Source: Shewanella jiangmenensis
Lineage (GTDB): Bacteria > Pseudomonadota > Gammaproteobacteria > Enterobacterales > Shewanellaceae
Direction of reading: 5' to 3'
DNA length: 64,000 nt
NCBI RefSeq assembly: GCF_018596335.1
Contig: NZ_JAHEPS010000001.1
Location: forward strand, 1,116,001 to 1,180,000
Below are positions 1 to 13,494 of the stretch, piece by piece. The number at the start of each line of letters is the position of its first letter. The first letter of the stretch is position 1. The position numbers were made by a program, and so were the translations under genes. The notes under the pieces are model-generated. The model did not search any database. It worked only from the letters and a program-made list of their open reading frames with translations, and had not been told where the DNA came from.

Positions 1-1695
<1,695 letters not shown>

Positions 1696-1714
1696 CCTAA
1701 ACCCCGCAGTATCA

Positions 1715-1741
1715 AGCCACCCATTAGGGTGGCTTTTTTTT
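1715..1741 (+). terminator. Rho-independent terminator after the S46 peptidase gene
   Basis: Perfect 8-bp stem AGCCACCC / GGGTGGCT with an ATTA loop, followed by a run of T. It separates the peptidase gene from the receptor gene. Confidence 0.85.
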
Positions 1742-1882
1742 AGCCAAACGATACATAACCCACGATTATTAACAATTATTTACAATCAACAAACAATTAT
1801 GAGATGTTATGACAGCAAATCCGCAGCCATAGCGGATAAGCCTATGAAACTATAAATACAAACGTTCAAAGGAATGCTGATC

Positions 1883-4800
1883 ATGAATAAAACAACTTTC
1901 CGCCGCTCGCTGCTGGCGGCCTCAATCACCACGCTACTAGCCATACAAGCACCGGCTTTTGCGGATAACACCACGGGTTCTGTTTACGGTACTGCTAAGG
2001 CAGGCTCAACCGTTACTCTGGTTAACCCCAAAACCGGTATCAAACGCGAAGTTGTTGTTTCTGCCGACGGTAAGTACAACATCTCTAATGTCCAACCCGG
2101 TGTCTATACCGTATCCAGTGGCGGTGAATCCCATGAAGTACTGGTTGCTATTGGTACCGGTGCATCCGCCTATTTCGGTGGCGGCACAACTGAAGTCATT
2201 TCGATTGTTGGCAGCCGCATATCGTCAATCGATACCAGCTCTGTAGAGTCCACTACCGTTTATATGGCAGATCAGGTTGAACTGCTGCCCGTTGGACGTG
2301 ACCTGACCTCGGTTGCACTCTTGGCACCAGGCACAGTTCAGGGTGACTCAGGTTTCGGTAATTTGGCAGCGTTTGGCGGTTCATCCGTAGCGGAAAACGG
2401 ATATTTCCTCAACGGTTTTGACGTCACCAACACCCGTACTCTGCTGGATTTTGCCGATCTGCCCTACGATGCGGTTGCCCAGCAGCAGGTTAAAACCGGT
2501 GGTTACGGCGCCGAATATGGTCGCTCTTTGGGTGGCGTAGTTGCCGTAGTAACCAAGCGCGGTACCAACGATTGGGAATTTGGTGGCGCAGTCTACTACA
2601 CACCAGACTCGCTGAGAGCCTCTGGCAGAGATGCTTTAAGAAAAGAGCCACTTGTGCATCCTGAAACTGGGGATTTAAACCCCTATTTAGCCTATCGCTC
2701 ACAAAACCAAAACGACAAATTCTCGTATGTTGTTCACGGTAGCGGCCCCTTGATAGAAGACAAACTGTTTTTCTATGCAATGTTTGAGGGCAAACACAAT
2801 ACGACAGATACCTTTAGCACCAGCGGTGAAACCTCCCAAGCAACCACAAACAATTCACCCAAAATGCTGTTAAAGCTCGACTGGAACATTACCGACGAGC
2901 AAACATTAGAGTTCACGGCTCTGAGAAATAAAGAAGAGCTGGACATTACCCCTTATAAGTATCCTGACGGTGATTACACCCACACAGGTGAACATGGGGA
3001 ACTCGATGCTGATTCAATCCGTACCGCTCACTCTGGCGGAGACATTTTTATCGGTAAATACACCGCCGCGCTGACCGATAATTTTACCGTATCAGCATTG
3101 ATTGGCTCGATGAAAAACGAGATTTATAACGACCCCATCGCGCTTAAAGGCTTTGAATGTCCAAGGGTATGGGATAGCCGAGGCCCAAGCTCCAGCAACC
3201 TGGCCTACCTTGGTTGCTGGAACACAAACCAAGCTAATATCGTAGATCCCGAATTCGGACCAGATACAGACGAAAGGTTGTCCTACCGTTTCTCCCTCGA
3301 CTGGGTACTTGGAGATCACACCCTCAGAGCAGGTGCTGACATAGAGCAGTGGGAGTCTGGTGCAGCTGGCACCGCGCAGACAGGGGTCGGCTTTGACAAT
3401 AAATATTTCCGCTATTTTACCTCGAGAGGTCGCGTCAATGGCGTAACCGTACCTGCTGGTACTGAGTACGTTCGTACGTGGGATCGTGGTTCTAAGTCCG
3501 CGAATTTTGAAGTGGAAAACACAGCCTTTTTCGTCGAAGACTCATGGCAAGCAACTGATGAACTTTTGGTTTATGCCGGCCTTCGCAGTGAAAGCTTTGT
3601 TAACCGTAACGCCGATGGCGTGGCCTTCGTTGAAGCTGAAAACAGCATCGCACCGCGTCTTGGCCTGTCTTACGACCTCTCTGGCGATTCAACGCAAAAA
3701 CTCTACGGTACCTGGGGACGCTACTATATTCCCGTCGCAGCCAACACCAACATCCGCGCCGCTGGTGTTGAATGGTTCGACATCCAATACTTCTATTTTG
3801 AAGGCATAGATCCGGTAACTGGTGTGCCAATTACTATTGGAGATGAAATTGGTGAAGGCGCATTCGACCCCCGTACGGCGCCAGATCCGGGTACCATAGC
3901 GGTAACCGATTTGGATCCTATGCATCAGGATGAGCTTATCATCGGCTATCAGCTGGCACTGAATGAAGACTGGACCGCCGGTATCAAATTGATCCATCGC
4001 GAAGTTAAAGATGGTATGGACGACTACTGCTCTCATCAACCATTTATTGACTGGGCAGAGGATAACGGCTACGACCAATTTGATGAAAACACAATGGCTG
4101 GCTGTCTGATCATGAACCCAGGCAAAGATTTCCGCTTAAAGATGGATTTGAACAATGACGGAAATCTCACCGAAGTGACAGTGCCAAATTCCTACATTGG
4201 CTTGCAAAAATATGACCGCACGTACAAGGCCATTGAGCTGAACTTAGCCAAGGCCAGTAGCGACGATTGGTATATGGACGCGTCATACACTTGGTCTAAG
4301 AGTGAAGGCAACATTGAAGGTTACGTCAACTCTACCCTCGAGCAGGATGATGCGGGTCTGACCCAGGACTTCGACCACCCACTGTTCCAGGAAAACGCTT
4401 ATGGCTATCTGCCAAACGATCGCAGACATCAATTTAAGTTTATCGGCGCCTACTACATTACCGATGAACTGTCCGTGTCAGCGAACTTCAACTTAAGCTC
4501 TGGTCGCCCCGTCAACTGTAACGGTTTTGTGCCTCTTACTGATGACTTAGGTGTTGATCAATCAGGCTTACAGGGCTACTCAGCCTCTGCGTTCTTCTGC
4601 GTGGATGAAAACGGCGAGCATCAACCTACCTACCGTGGCCAATATGGGCGCACCCCTTGGACCCACAAGCTGGATTTGGGTCTGACCTACGTGCCCCACT
4701 GGGCGGATGATAAGCTGACGCTGCAGATGCAGGTGTTCAACGTACTCAATCAGGATCGCGTCACCGAATACGTCGAAACCGGCGATATTGACCGTGCAGA

Positions 4801-4885
4801 TCCGACACAGAACCCAGAGTTCCTGAACGCCCGTAACTTCCAGTCTCCACGTTACGCAAGCTTTACCGTCAGATATAACTTCTGA
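1883..4885 (+). CDS. TonB-dependent receptor with N-terminal carboxypeptidase-regulatory-like domain (Oar-like)
   Basis: Outer-membrane receptor of about 1000 residues. A signal peptide ending near PAFA is followed by a small beta domain (about residues 30-90, TGSVYG to YTVSSGG) of the carboxypeptidase-regulatory type. Then comes a plug domain (NGFDVTNTRT region) and a long beta-barrel ending in VRYNF with the terminal Phe expected of outer-membrane barrels. This Oar-like architecture is common in Shewanella and Xanthomonadales; substrates are mostly unknown, with peptides or glycans proposed. I chose ATG 1883 because AAAGGA lies 9 bases upstream; an in-frame ATG at 1874 sits too close to that SD. 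There is no Fur box in the 130-bp leader, so iron is not the obvious ligand. It follows an S46 peptidase gene. Confidence 0.85.
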   Translation: MNKTTFRRSLLAASITTLLAIQAPAFADNTTGSVYGTAKAGSTVTLVNPKTGIKREVVVSADGKYNISNVQPGVYTVSSGGESHEVLVAIGTGASAYFGGGTTEVISIVGSRISSIDTSSVESTTVYMADQVELLPVGRDLTSVALLAPGTVQGDSGFGNLAAFGGSSVAENGYFLNGFDVTNTRTLLDFADLPYDAVAQQQVKTGGYGAEYGRSLGGVVAVVTKRGTNDWEFGGAVYYTPDSLRASGRDALRKEPLVHPETGDLNPYLAYRSQNQNDKFSYVVHGSGPLIEDKLFFYAMFEGKHNTTDTFSTSGETSQATTNNSPKMLLKLDWNITDEQTLEFTALRNKEELDITPYKYPDGDYTHTGEHGELDADSIRTAHSGGDIFIGKYTAALTDNFTVSALIGSMKNEIYNDPIALKGFECPRVWDSRGPSSSNLAYLGCWNTNQANIVDPEFGPDTDERLSYRFSLDWVLGDHTLRAGADIEQWESGAAGTAQTGVGFDNKYFRYFTSRGRVNGVTVPAGTEYVRTWDRGSKSANFEVENTAFFVEDSWQATDELLVYAGLRSESFVNRNADGVAFVEAENSIAPRLGLSYDLSGDSTQKLYGTWGRYYIPVAANTNIRAAGVEWFDIQYFYFEGIDPVTGVPITIGDEIGEGAFDPRTAPDPGTIAVTDLDPMHQDELIIGYQLALNEDWTAGIKLIHREVKDGMDDYCSHQPFIDWAEDNGYDQFDENTMAGCLIMNPGKDFRLKMDLNNDGNLTEVTVPNSYIGLQKYDRTYKAIELNLAKASSDDWYMDASYTWSKSEGNIEGYVNSTLEQDDAGLTQDFDHPLFQENAYGYLPNDRRHQFKFIGAYYITDELSVSANFNLSSGRPVNCNGFVPLTDDLGVDQSGLQGYSASAFFCVDENGEHQPTYRGQYGRTPWTHKLDLGLTYVPHWADDKLTLQMQVFNVLNQDRVTEYVETGDIDRADPTQNPEFLNARNFQSPRYASFTVRYNF

Positions 4886-4894
4886 TGAAGGGTG

Positions 4895-4923
4895 CAGGTG
4901 CCCGCAGTATTTGCGGGCACCTG
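4895..4923 (+). terminator. Hairpin after the Oar-like receptor gene
   Basis: Perfect 12-bp inverted repeat (CAGGTGCCCGCA and its complement) ten bases after the stop codon. There is no T-tract, so it may stabilise the mRNA 3' end rather than end transcription alone; the next hairpin at 4950-4978 could finish the job. Confidence 0.6.
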
Positions 4924-4949
4924 ATGTAAACTCACTGCGAAAAAGCCAT

Positions 4950-4978
4950 AAAAAAACACCGCCTTTCGGCGGTGTTTT
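4950..4978. terminator. Bidirectional terminator between the receptor gene and rplI
   Basis: Stem AACACCGCC / GGCGGTGTT with a TTTC loop. Runs of A on the left and T on the right let it act for rplI on the minus strand and for the receptor on the plus strand. Confidence 0.8.
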
Positions 4979-4997
4979 CTTTGAAGCTTAAAAGCGA

Positions 4998-5447
4998 TTA
5001 TTCAGCAACAACAGTTACTTTAACAACGGCTTTCACTTCGGTGTGCAGCTGTACTTCAACTTCGAAGTCGCCAGTAGTGCGCAGGGCACCGTGTGGCAGA
5101 CGAACTTCGGCTTTAGCCAGTTCTACGCCAGCAGCGGTAACGGCGTCAGCGATGTCGCGAGTACCAACAGAACCGAACAGCTTGCCTTCGTCACCAGCTT
5201 TAGAAGCGATAACAACTGCGTCCAGAGCAGAGATTTTCTCAGCACGGGCAGTGGCAGCAGCCAGGTCAGCAGCCAGTTTGGCTTCCAGCTCGGCACGACG
5301 GGCTTCGAAAACTTTTACGTTTTCGGTGTTGGCTACAACAGCCTTGCCCTGTGGCAGCAGGAAGTTACGAGCGTAACCAGCCTTTACAGACACCTGGTCA
5401 CCCAGGTTGCCCAGGTTTGCGATTTTATCAAGCAGAATAACGTTCAT
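4998..5447 (-). CDS. rplI: 50S ribosomal protein L9
   Basis: 149 residues, the same length as E. coli L9, starting [17 protein letters not shown], the typical N-terminal RNA-binding domain, followed by the long charged helix (about residues 45-75) and the C-terminal domain. L9 binds 23S rRNA at the base of the L1 stalk and helps keep the reading frame. ATG 5447 is the start: it gives the family length and has GAGAGGA 7-8 bases upstream; a TTG codon at 5453 is in frame but not needed. Last gene of the rpsF-priB-rpsR-rplI operon, 40 bases after rpsR. Confidence 0.97.
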   Translation of the reverse strand: MNVILLDKIANLGNLGDQVSVKAGYARNFLLPQGKAVVANTENVKVFEARRAELEAKLAADLAAATARAEKISALDAVVIASKAGDEGKLFGSVGTRDIADAVTAAGVELAKAEVRLPHGALRTTGDFEVEVQLHTEVKAVVKVTVVAE

Positions 5448-5487
5448 TATCAAATCCTCTCTATTCGATTAGGCTTCAATGCTGGGA

Positions 5488-6032
<545 letters not shown>

Positions 6033-6041
6033 CAACAGCAA

Positions 6042-6449
6042 TTACTCGGCAGATTCTTCAGCGTTTTCTTCGGATTCTTCGAAGTCAGCCACTTTCTCGC
6101 TGGCAGCAGCACGACGAGCGTCACGCTCATCACGGGCTTTAGCCATTGGAGAAGCTTCAGTGATGGCACCCTTGGTGCGCATTACCATGCTACGCAGAAC
6201 AGCGTCGTTGAAACGGAAAGCAGTCTCCAGCTCTTCAACAGACTCGGCAGTGGCTTCAACGTTCATCAGAACATAGTGAGCCTTGTGCAGATCCTGAATT
6301 GGGTAAGCCAGTTGACGACGACCCCAGTCTTCCAGGCGGTGGATCTTACCGTTAGCGTCGGTGATAACACCGGTGTAACGCTCGATCATACCAGCAACTT
6401 GTTCACTCTGATCAGGGTGAACCATAAATACGATTTCGTAATGACGCAT
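6042..6449 (-). CDS. rpsF: 30S ribosomal protein S6
   Basis: 135 residues starting [15 protein letters not shown], the conserved S6 N-terminus, with an acidic C-terminal tail rich in Glu (last 15 residues). In E. coli such a tail is the site where RimK adds glutamates; whether that happens here is unknown. Strong SD TAAGGAG sits 7 bases before ATG 6449. First gene of the operon with priB, rpsR and rplI. The leader upstream can form a hairpin that may bind the S6:S18 dimer (see 6473-6509). Confidence 0.97.
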   Translation of the reverse strand: MRHYEIVFMVHPDQSEQVAGMIERYTGVITDANGKIHRLEDWGRRQLAYPIQDLHKAHYVLMNVEATAESVEELETAFRFNDAVLRSMVMRTKGAITEASPMAKARDERDARRAAASEKVADFEESEENAEESAE

Positions 6450-6472
6450 TTATTGCTCCTTACGGGTTTGTA

Positions 6473-6509
6473 GCCTCGTGTTTGGCTCAGCCGGACCAAG
6501 TTTAGAGGC
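6473..6509 (-). promoter_or_regulatory. Candidate S6:S18-binding leader structure upstream of rpsF
   Basis: On the minus strand GCCTC and GAGGC can pair around an inner TTGG/CCAA stem whose loop begins with CCG. A CCG in such a two-stem hairpin is the known hallmark of the autoregulatory S6:S18 mRNA motif in front of rpsF. The match was made by eye and no covariance model was run, so this is a suggestion. Confidence 0.35.
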
Positions 6510-6673
6510 AAGGAACGAATTCAAAAGGGCTGATAAGGCGCGAAATACTACATAAACGCAGCGCAAAACACAAGCAATACCTTTGACCTGACCCACATCA
6601 AAGGTATGATGAAGCCGCGTCGCAGCGTCCGTTTTCGGACGTTTGTTCTTAAAGGAGTATACGGGCCGCCAGA

Positions 6674-7420
6674 ATGACTATTTTACGCTTGCTCAGTGCC
6701 ACCTCGCTGTTAACTGCCTTTTCAGCCAACGCGCTGATCCCACCTGAGTATCAGGAGCCTGCCAGCGGCTTTACCGCCGAAGTGGAAGCGGGTCTGCAGC
6801 TCAACACAGGCAACACCGAATCCAGCAGCTTTAACGGCCGCACCAAGCTGGTGTACGACACCAAAAAAGCCAAACAGGAAGCCGTGGTCAAAGCCTATTT
6901 TGCCTCCGATGCCGAAAAAACCACGGCCGAAAAGTACGACACTCAGTTTCAGTCAAACTACAAGGTCGAGTCGGGTTACTACTTTGCCCGCGGTGAAGGC
7001 ACCTGGGACGAGTTTGGCTCCTACACCCGCCTTTATACCGGCTCTGTGGGTTATGGTTTTGATGTGATAAACCGCTATGCCACCAAGCTTAAACTCGAAT
7101 TCGGCCCGGGTTATCAGTACAGCCTGCCACAGGCGACAGATACCGACCCGGCGCCGGAAGCCACCAAAGACATAATCTTGCGCAGCGCCGCTAAATTCGA
7201 GCAGCGCATCCACGAATACAGCAGTTTTACCGCCGATCTAGTCAGTGAAAACGGCCGTGAAAACAATGCCATCACCCTGGAGCTTGGCTACAAGAACATC
7301 CTGTTTCAGGACTTGGCGTTCAAAGTGGGCATGAACCTTAAGTACACCGACGTGGTGCCTGAAGGCAGTAAACAAACCGACACCATGACCACCTTTAACC
7401 TGCTCTATACCTTTCAGTAG
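6674..7420 (+). CDS. DUF481 family outer-membrane protein (YdiY-like)
   Basis: 248 residues with a signal peptide (cleavage near SANA-LIPP) and then alternating aromatic and polar stretches typical of a beta-barrel, for example GLQLNTGNTESSSFNGR, which is the usual start of DUF481 (YdiY, salt- or acid-induced outer-membrane proteins). The C-terminus LLYTFQ lacks a strict terminal Phe but is close to the barrel signal. Function is unknown. The best SD (AAAGGAG, 6650-6656) is 17 bases from the ATG with no closer start codon in frame, which is unusually far. Stands alone, divergent from rpsF, and ends at a bidirectional terminator. Confidence 0.8.
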   Translation: MTILRLLSATSLLTAFSANALIPPEYQEPASGFTAEVEAGLQLNTGNTESSSFNGRTKLVYDTKKAKQEAVVKAYFASDAEKTTAEKYDTQFQSNYKVESGYYFARGEGTWDEFGSYTRLYTGSVGYGFDVINRYATKLKLEFGPGYQYSLPQATDTDPAPEATKDIILRSAAKFEQRIHEYSSFTADLVSENGRENNAITLELGYKNILFQDLAFKVGMNLKYTDVVPEGSKQTDTMTTFNLLYTFQ

Positions 7421-7474
7421 CTTTATCGGCAGCGGTTCAATCAGAGTAACTTCCGCCCAATTAATCAGCCCAAT

Positions 7475-7504
7475 AAAAAAGGATTGCCATGGCAATCCTT
7501 TTTA
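7475..7504. terminator. Bidirectional terminator between DUF481 gene and rlmB
   Basis: Perfect stem AAAAAGGATTGCC / GGCAATCCTTTTT with a two-base loop; A-run on one side and T-run on the other serve both converging genes. Confidence 0.85.
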
Positions 7505-7525
7505 GTATCTCGGTTTAAGAGCGTC

Positions 7526-8266
7526 TTAGCCGATGCGCTGGCGCACCACTTCAAACAGGCAAATGCCGGTCGCCACCGACACGTTCAGGCTCGAAACTGT
7601 GCCCGCCATCGGAATGGAGATCAGGGTGTCGCAGCACTCACGGCTTAAGCGGCGTAACCCCTTGCCCTCAGCGCCCATGGCGATTGCCAGCGGGCCTTTG
7701 AGGTTGGCTTCAAACAGGGTCGAGTCGGCCTCGCCAGCGGTGCCGGCAATCCATACGCCGCGCTCCTGCAGCCGCTTCATGGTGCGGGCAAGGTTGGTCA
7801 CCTGAAACAGCGGGATCACCTCGGCGGCGCCGCAGGCTACTTTGCTTACGGTCGGCGTAAGACCGGCGGAGTTATCCTTGGGTACTATCACCCCATGTAC
7901 ACCGGCAGCGTCGGCATTTCGCAGACAAGCGCCCAGGTTATGCGGGTCGGTCACGCCATCGAGAATGAGCAAAAATGGCATTTCGGTGTTATCCAGCAGC
8001 TCCTCGAGATCGTTCTCGGTCAGCACCTTGGCCGGACGCACCCGGATGATAACGCCCTGATGCTGTGTGCTTTCAGCTTTTTCGTCCAGCGTTTTACGGG
8101 CAGCAGGCTGCGCCTTGATGCCCCAGCTCTGGGCGATTTCAATCAGCGGCAATACCCGCTCGTCCTGGCGACCACTGAGCAGCCACAGCTCGAGCACGCG
8201 CTCAGGCGCGTGTTTGAGCACAGATTCCACCGCGTGGATGCCAAACACCAGTTCCTGTTTTTTCAT
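7526..8266 (-). CDS. rlmB: 23S rRNA (guanosine-2251-2'-O)-methyltransferase
   Basis: 246 residues with the SpoU/TrmH fold. The N-terminal substrate-binding domain ([13 protein letters not shown], about residues 5-75) is followed by the knotted SAM-binding domain with the three SpoU motifs: [29 protein letters not shown] and [18 protein letters not shown]. It methylates G2251 in the peptidyl-transferase P-loop of 23S rRNA. The ATG directly follows the rnr stop codon with no gap (TAAATG), so the two are translationally coupled in the motX-rnr-rlmB operon, as in many gammaproteobacteria. Confidence 0.96.
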   Translation of the reverse strand: MKKQELVFGIHAVESVLKHAPERVLELWLLSGRQDERVLPLIEIAQSWGIKAQPAARKTLDEKAESTQHQGVIIRVRPAKVLTENDLEELLDNTEMPFLLILDGVTDPHNLGACLRNADAAGVHGVIVPKDNSAGLTPTVSKVACGAAEVIPLFQVTNLARTMKRLQERGVWIAGTAGEADSTLFEANLKGPLAIAMGAEGKGLRRLSRECCDTLISIPMAGTVSSLNVSVATGICLFEVVRQRIG

Positions 8267-10693
8267 TTATTTCTTTCTCTTAACTCGCTTGGCGGCCTTG
8301 GGCTTATGCTCGGCCGCTTTTTTGGATTTGTTGCCGTCTTTGCTCTTCGCTTCTTTGGCGCCGGCTTTACCACCCGCAAGTTTGCCACTGGCAAGCTTGC
8401 TGCGCACACTGCCGCCCTTGGCATCTTTACCGTCACGGCTGCGGGCACCTTCGGCATTGGTTCGCTCACGGGCCGACATCGGCTTTTTGCCGCCCTTGCG
8501 TCTGGCCATGCCCTCGCCTTCCATCTGCAAATCGATTTGCCGGTCGTCGAGGTTGACCGAGGCCACCTTCACCGCAACCGGATCGCCAATCTGGTAGATT
8601 TGGCCTGAGTTTTCGCCAATCAGGCGCTGGCGCTGTGGATCGTACTGGAAGTAGTCGCTGCCAAGGCTTGAGATATGCACCAAACCATCGATAAACAGCT
8701 CATCGAGGCGCACAAACAGGCCAAAGCTGGTCACAGAGGCAATCACGCCGCTGAAACTGTCGCCCACGTGGTCTTGCATAAACTCGCACTTAAGCCAATC
8801 GGACACATCACGGGTCGCCTCATCGGCGCGCCGCTCAGTGGTGGAGCACTCTTCACCGAGCAGATCCAGCTCTTCAATTTGGTAATGATAACCGCCATCC
8901 GCAGTCCATTTTTCGCTGGCTTCGCCCTGCTCTTTGGCAAGCAGGTAACGGATAACCCGGTGCAGCACCAGATCAGGATAGCGGCGAATCGGCGAGGTAA
9001 AGTGGCTGTAAGCCTCCAGCGCCAGACCGAAGTGACCTTCGTTATCCGGGGTGTAGATAGCCTGACGCATGGAGCGCAGCAGCATCACCTGAATAAGCTC
9101 AGCATCCGGGCGACCTTCCACCTTGGCCATCAGCGCCTGATAATGGGCAGGCTCAGGCTCAAGGCCGCCTTCCATCGACAAACCACGCTCGGCGAGGAAG
9201 TCTTTGAACTGGGTCAGCTTCTGCTCAGAGGGCTTTTCGTGCACCCGGTACAGCACTTCGCCCTTGTGTTTAATCACAAACTTGGCCGCCGCGACGTTGG
9301 CGAGGATCATGCACTCTTCGATTATCTTGTGTGCCTGATTGCGCGCTCGCGGCACTATGCGGTCAATTTTTCTCTCTTCATTGAAGATAAACTGCGTTTC
9401 CAGGGTCTCGAAGGCGATAGCACCGCGCTCGGCACGCTGCTCATCCAGACACAGGTACAGTTCCTGCAGCACTTGAAGGTGCGGGAACAGCGCCTTGTGC
9501 TCGTCTTTCACTTCGCCGCCGTCGAGCATGGCCGCCACCTGGGTATAGGTGAAACGGGCATGGGAGTGCATTACCGCCGGATAAAACTTGTAACCCGACA
9601 ACCCGCCTTTGGCAGAGATGGTCATCTCGGCCACCATACACAGGCGGTCTACACCCGGATTGAGCGAGCACAGGCCGTTGGAGAGCTTCTCCGGCAACAT
9701 GGGGATCACCTGCGACGGGAAGTACACCGAGTTGCCACGGGCGCGGGCCTCTTTATCGAGGGCCGAGTCAGTGCGCACATAGTGGCTCACGTCGGCAATC
9801 GCCACCCACAGGCGCCAGCCGCCACCGCGTTTGCGCTCGGCATACACGGCATCGTCAAAGTCGCGGGCATCTTCTCCGTCTATGGTTACCAGCGGCAGTT
9901 GGCGCAAATCAACACGACCGGCCTTTTCTTCATCGGTGACAAAATCGGGAATACGGCGCAGTTTTTTCTCGATGACCGACGACCATTCGTGGGGCAGATC
10001 GTAATTGCGAAGGGCAATCTGGATTTCCATCCCAGGTGCCATCTGTTTGCCCAGCACCTCGGTGACCTTACCACCGGCTCGCACGTAGCGGCCAGGACGG
10101 CGGGTCAGCTCGACCACCACCACATCGCCGTGGCGGGCGCCATTTTTATCTTCGTTGGCAATCAGGATTTCGTGGGGGATGCGCTTGTCATCGGCCACCA
10201 CGAACGCCATACCGGCATCCACGTAAAAGCGGCCGACCAGCGCAGCGGTGCGCTCGGCCAGCAGCCGCACGATGCGGGCATCACGGCGGCCTTTGCGGTC
10301 ATAGCCCGCAGGCTGCGCCAACACCTTGTCGCCGTGGAAGTAGAGCTGCATATCGCGCTCATTGATAAAGAGGTCATCACCGCCGTTATCCGGGCGGAAA
10401 AAACCAAAGCCATCTTTGTGACCGAGCACTGTGCCGGCCAGCAAATCCATGCGCTCAGGCAGGCCATAACACTGGCCGCGGGTGAACACCAGTTCACCGT
10501 CACGCTCCATGGCACGCAGGCGGCGGCGCAAGGCTTCAAGACGTTCTTCGTCGTGGATTTTCAGCGCCTCGGCAATCCGGTCTCGGGATTGGGGTGCGGT
10601 TTGCGATCTCAGATACTCGAGAATAAATTCCCGGCTGGGGATGGGGTTGTCGTACTTTTCTTGTTCACGCTCAAAATGCGGATCGTTAATCAT
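8267..10693 (-). CDS. rnr: Ribonuclease R, 3'-5' exoribonuclease
   Basis: 808 residues, the family length. In order: an N-terminal HTH-like region, two cold-shock domains, the RNB catalytic domain with the metal-binding stretch [12 protein letters not shown] (about residues 270-285), an S1 RNA-binding domain ([15 protein letters not shown]) and a lysine-rich tail of about 80 residues, usual for RNase R and used in binding structured RNA, ribosomes or partner proteins. It degrades structured mRNA and rRNA and helps trans-translation. Start ATG 10693 lies 38 bases after motX; rlmB follows directly. A long ORF on the opposite strand is a codon-bias shadow. Confidence 0.96.
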   Translation of the reverse strand: MINDPHFEREQEKYDNPIPSREFILEYLRSQTAPQSRDRIAEALKIHDEERLEALRRRLRAMERDGELVFTRGQCYGLPERMDLLAGTVLGHKDGFGFFRPDNGGDDLFINERDMQLYFHGDKVLAQPAGYDRKGRRDARIVRLLAERTAALVGRFYVDAGMAFVVADDKRIPHEILIANEDKNGARHGDVVVVELTRRPGRYVRAGGKVTEVLGKQMAPGMEIQIALRNYDLPHEWSSVIEKKLRRIPDFVTDEEKAGRVDLRQLPLVTIDGEDARDFDDAVYAERKRGGGWRLWVAIADVSHYVRTDSALDKEARARGNSVYFPSQVIPMLPEKLSNGLCSLNPGVDRLCMVAEMTISAKGGLSGYKFYPAVMHSHARFTYTQVAAMLDGGEVKDEHKALFPHLQVLQELYLCLDEQRAERGAIAFETLETQFIFNEERKIDRIVPRARNQAHKIIEECMILANVAAAKFVIKHKGEVLYRVHEKPSEQKLTQFKDFLAERGLSMEGGLEPEPAHYQALMAKVEGRPDAELIQVMLLRSMRQAIYTPDNEGHFGLALEAYSHFTSPIRRYPDLVLHRVIRYLLAKEQGEASEKWTADGGYHYQIEELDLLGEECSTTERRADEATRDVSDWLKCEFMQDHVGDSFSGVIASVTSFGLFVRLDELFIDGLVHISSLGSDYFQYDPQRQRLIGENSGQIYQIGDPVAVKVASVNLDDRQIDLQMEGEGMARRKGGKKPMSARERTNAEGARSRDGKDAKGGSVRSKLASGKLAGGKAGAKEAKSKDGNKSKKAAEHKPKAAKRVKRKK

Positions 10694-10731
10694 TCAGTTT
10701 CCATTGGTTTCATCCGCGTAAATTACGGATG

Positions 10732-11349
10732 TCAGTAATTCCATAAATGCTCGCCCCGGGCTCTGGCCACGGCGCTGGCGGGCATTTTCGATTCGAGTTT
10801 TTTCAGCAATCCCCAAGCCTGGTCTTTGGTTTTCTGATCGTTGAAAACCTCGTTATAAAGCCAGTGGTATGCCATTTCATAGTCTCTGGGGCTGCCAAAC
10901 CCTTCGTTATAAAGGCGCACCAGCATCATGCGCGCCTGTTGGTCGCCGTTGGCAGCGGCGGGGTAAAGATATTGTACCGAACGATGTTTGTTCTTCAGTA
11001 CGTATTTGCCCTGCTCGTAATAGCGGGCAATCTGCAGCATTGCCTCTGTGCTGCCCTGCCCGGCCGACGCTTTCAAAAGCGCTAGGCCACGCGGCGCATC
11101 CTGCTTGACGCAGGTGCCGTGGATAAACATCTCGCCCCACAAATACTGATAGAGCGGCTGTTTAAGCACTTCAGCCCGGGCTTCAATGTCCTGCACCAAC
11201 TGGCAGTCATCAACTTTTTTAACCTGCTCCAGATGCTTTTGCGAGCGAATTAGCTCGAGCAATTGCTCCTGGGTATACACATCCACAGCCTCCGCCGCCA
11301 GAGTAATGGGCGAGACGACTAACAACAGGGCTGACATAACACGCAACAT
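10732..11349 (-). CDS. motX: Sodium-type flagellar motor protein MotX (Sel1 repeats)
   Basis: About 205 residues with a signal peptide (MLRVMSALLLVV, cleavage near AEA) and then two to three Sel1-like helical repeats (for example GLALLKASAGQGSTEAMLQIARYYEQG). In Vibrio and Shewanella, MotX forms the periplasmic T-ring with MotY and is needed for the Na+-driven PomAB stator; its gene is characteristically located next to rnr and purA, as here. I chose ATG 11349 for the signal peptide and family length; ATG 11385 and farther upstream codons are in frame but give no export signal at the N-terminus. SD is weak (CGGAA). Two Cys residues (DDCQL, HGTCV) may form a disulfide. No other flagellar gene is in the window. 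Confidence 0.85.
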   Translation of the reverse strand: MLRVMSALLLVVSPITLAAEAVDVYTQEQLLELIRSQKHLEQVKKVDDCQLVQDIEARAEVLKQPLYQYLWGEMFIHGTCVKQDAPRGLALLKASAGQGSTEAMLQIARYYEQGKYVLKNKHRSVQYLYPAAANGDQQARMMLVRLYNEGFGSPRDYEMAYHWLYNEVFNDQKTKDQAWGLLKKLESKMPASAVARARGEHLWNY

Positions 11350-11433
11350 AGCAAGTTCCGAAACTGGGCAAACATTCCCTTTCATCGGCAGTATAACCCA
11401 AATCTTGAGCAGGCCGCCAAAGGTCAGGGGCAT

Positions 11434-11457
11434 GAAAAAGGCCGCTTTCGCGGCCTT
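11434..11457 (-). terminator. Terminator after purA
   Basis: Stem AAGGCCGC / GCGGCCTT with a four-base loop and a minus-strand T-run (A at 11435-11439). It separates purA from motX, so the motX operon needs its own promoter. Confidence 0.8.
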
Positions 11458-11494
11458 AATGTACATCAATCAAATTGACAGCTGCCCGCAGGCA

Positions 11495-12823
<1,329 letters not shown>

Positions 12824-13043
12824 TTAGCAGATTTCGGGGGGGGATGGGCAAGGGATTTATGAAAAAATAATCAGCGCCGCTGTACGCAAGTTGGCAGAAA
12901 TTACGCTATGCATTACCGAAAGGCACTGATTTCATTCCGATAAATCTGCAAGCTGCGGGATTGTGTTAACCACAAAACAGTGTAAGCAGCGGATCGGGTT
13001 AAAACGCCATCCTAACCGCCAAAAGCCGTTTTCGCCTGATAAT

Positions 13044-13071
13044 AAAAAACCCGGCAAAGGCCGGGTTTTTT
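13044..13071. terminator. Terminator after rpsI
   Basis: Stem AAAAAACCCGGC / GCCGGGTTTTTT with an AAAG loop, 16 bases past the rpsI stop. A and T runs on both sides. Confidence 0.85.
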
Positions 13072-13087
13072 GCAGACTCGCAGCGAA

Positions 13088-13480
13088 TTAACGCTTGGAG
13101 AACTGTGGTCTACGACGAGCTTTACGCAGACCGACTTTCTTACGCTCAACCTTACGGGCATCACGGGTAACGAAACCAGCGGCACGCAGAGTAGGACGCA
13201 GAGACTCGTCCAGCTCCATCAGAGCGCGGGTGATACCGTGACGGATGGCACCGGCTTGGCCAGTGATACCACCGCCCTTAACAGTGACATAGATGTCCAG
13301 TTTTTCAGTCATTTCAACCAGCTCGAGCGGCTGACGAACAACCATACGAGCAGTCTCACGACCGAAGTAAACATCCAGAGGACGCTTGTTAACGATGATG
13401 TTACCGCTGCCTACTTTAGCGAATACGCGAGCGGTAGAAGTTTTGCGACGGCCAGTGCCGTAGTACTGAGTAGCAGCCAT
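13088..13480 (-). CDS. rpsI: 30S ribosomal protein S9
   Basis: 130 residues, same as E. coli, with start [19 protein letters not shown] and the basic C-terminal tail ending in [17 protein letters not shown] that reaches the P-site tRNA. Follows rplM by 14 bases in the conserved rplM-rpsI operon. ATG 13480 has only a weak purine stretch before it, consistent with coupling to rplM. Confidence 0.97.
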   Translation of the reverse strand: MAATQYYGTGRRKTSTARVFAKVGSGNIIVNKRPLDVYFGRETARMVVRQPLELVEMTEKLDIYVTVKGGGITGQAGAIRHGITRALMELDESLRPTLRAAGFVTRDARKVERKKVGLRKARRRPQFSKR

Positions 13481-13494
13481 TTACTTAATCCCGT

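Noticed and set aside
8675..10738. 687-residue ORF opposite rnr
   Set aside because: It mirrors the conserved rnr reading frame and has no recognisable domain; a codon-bias shadow in GC-rich DNA.
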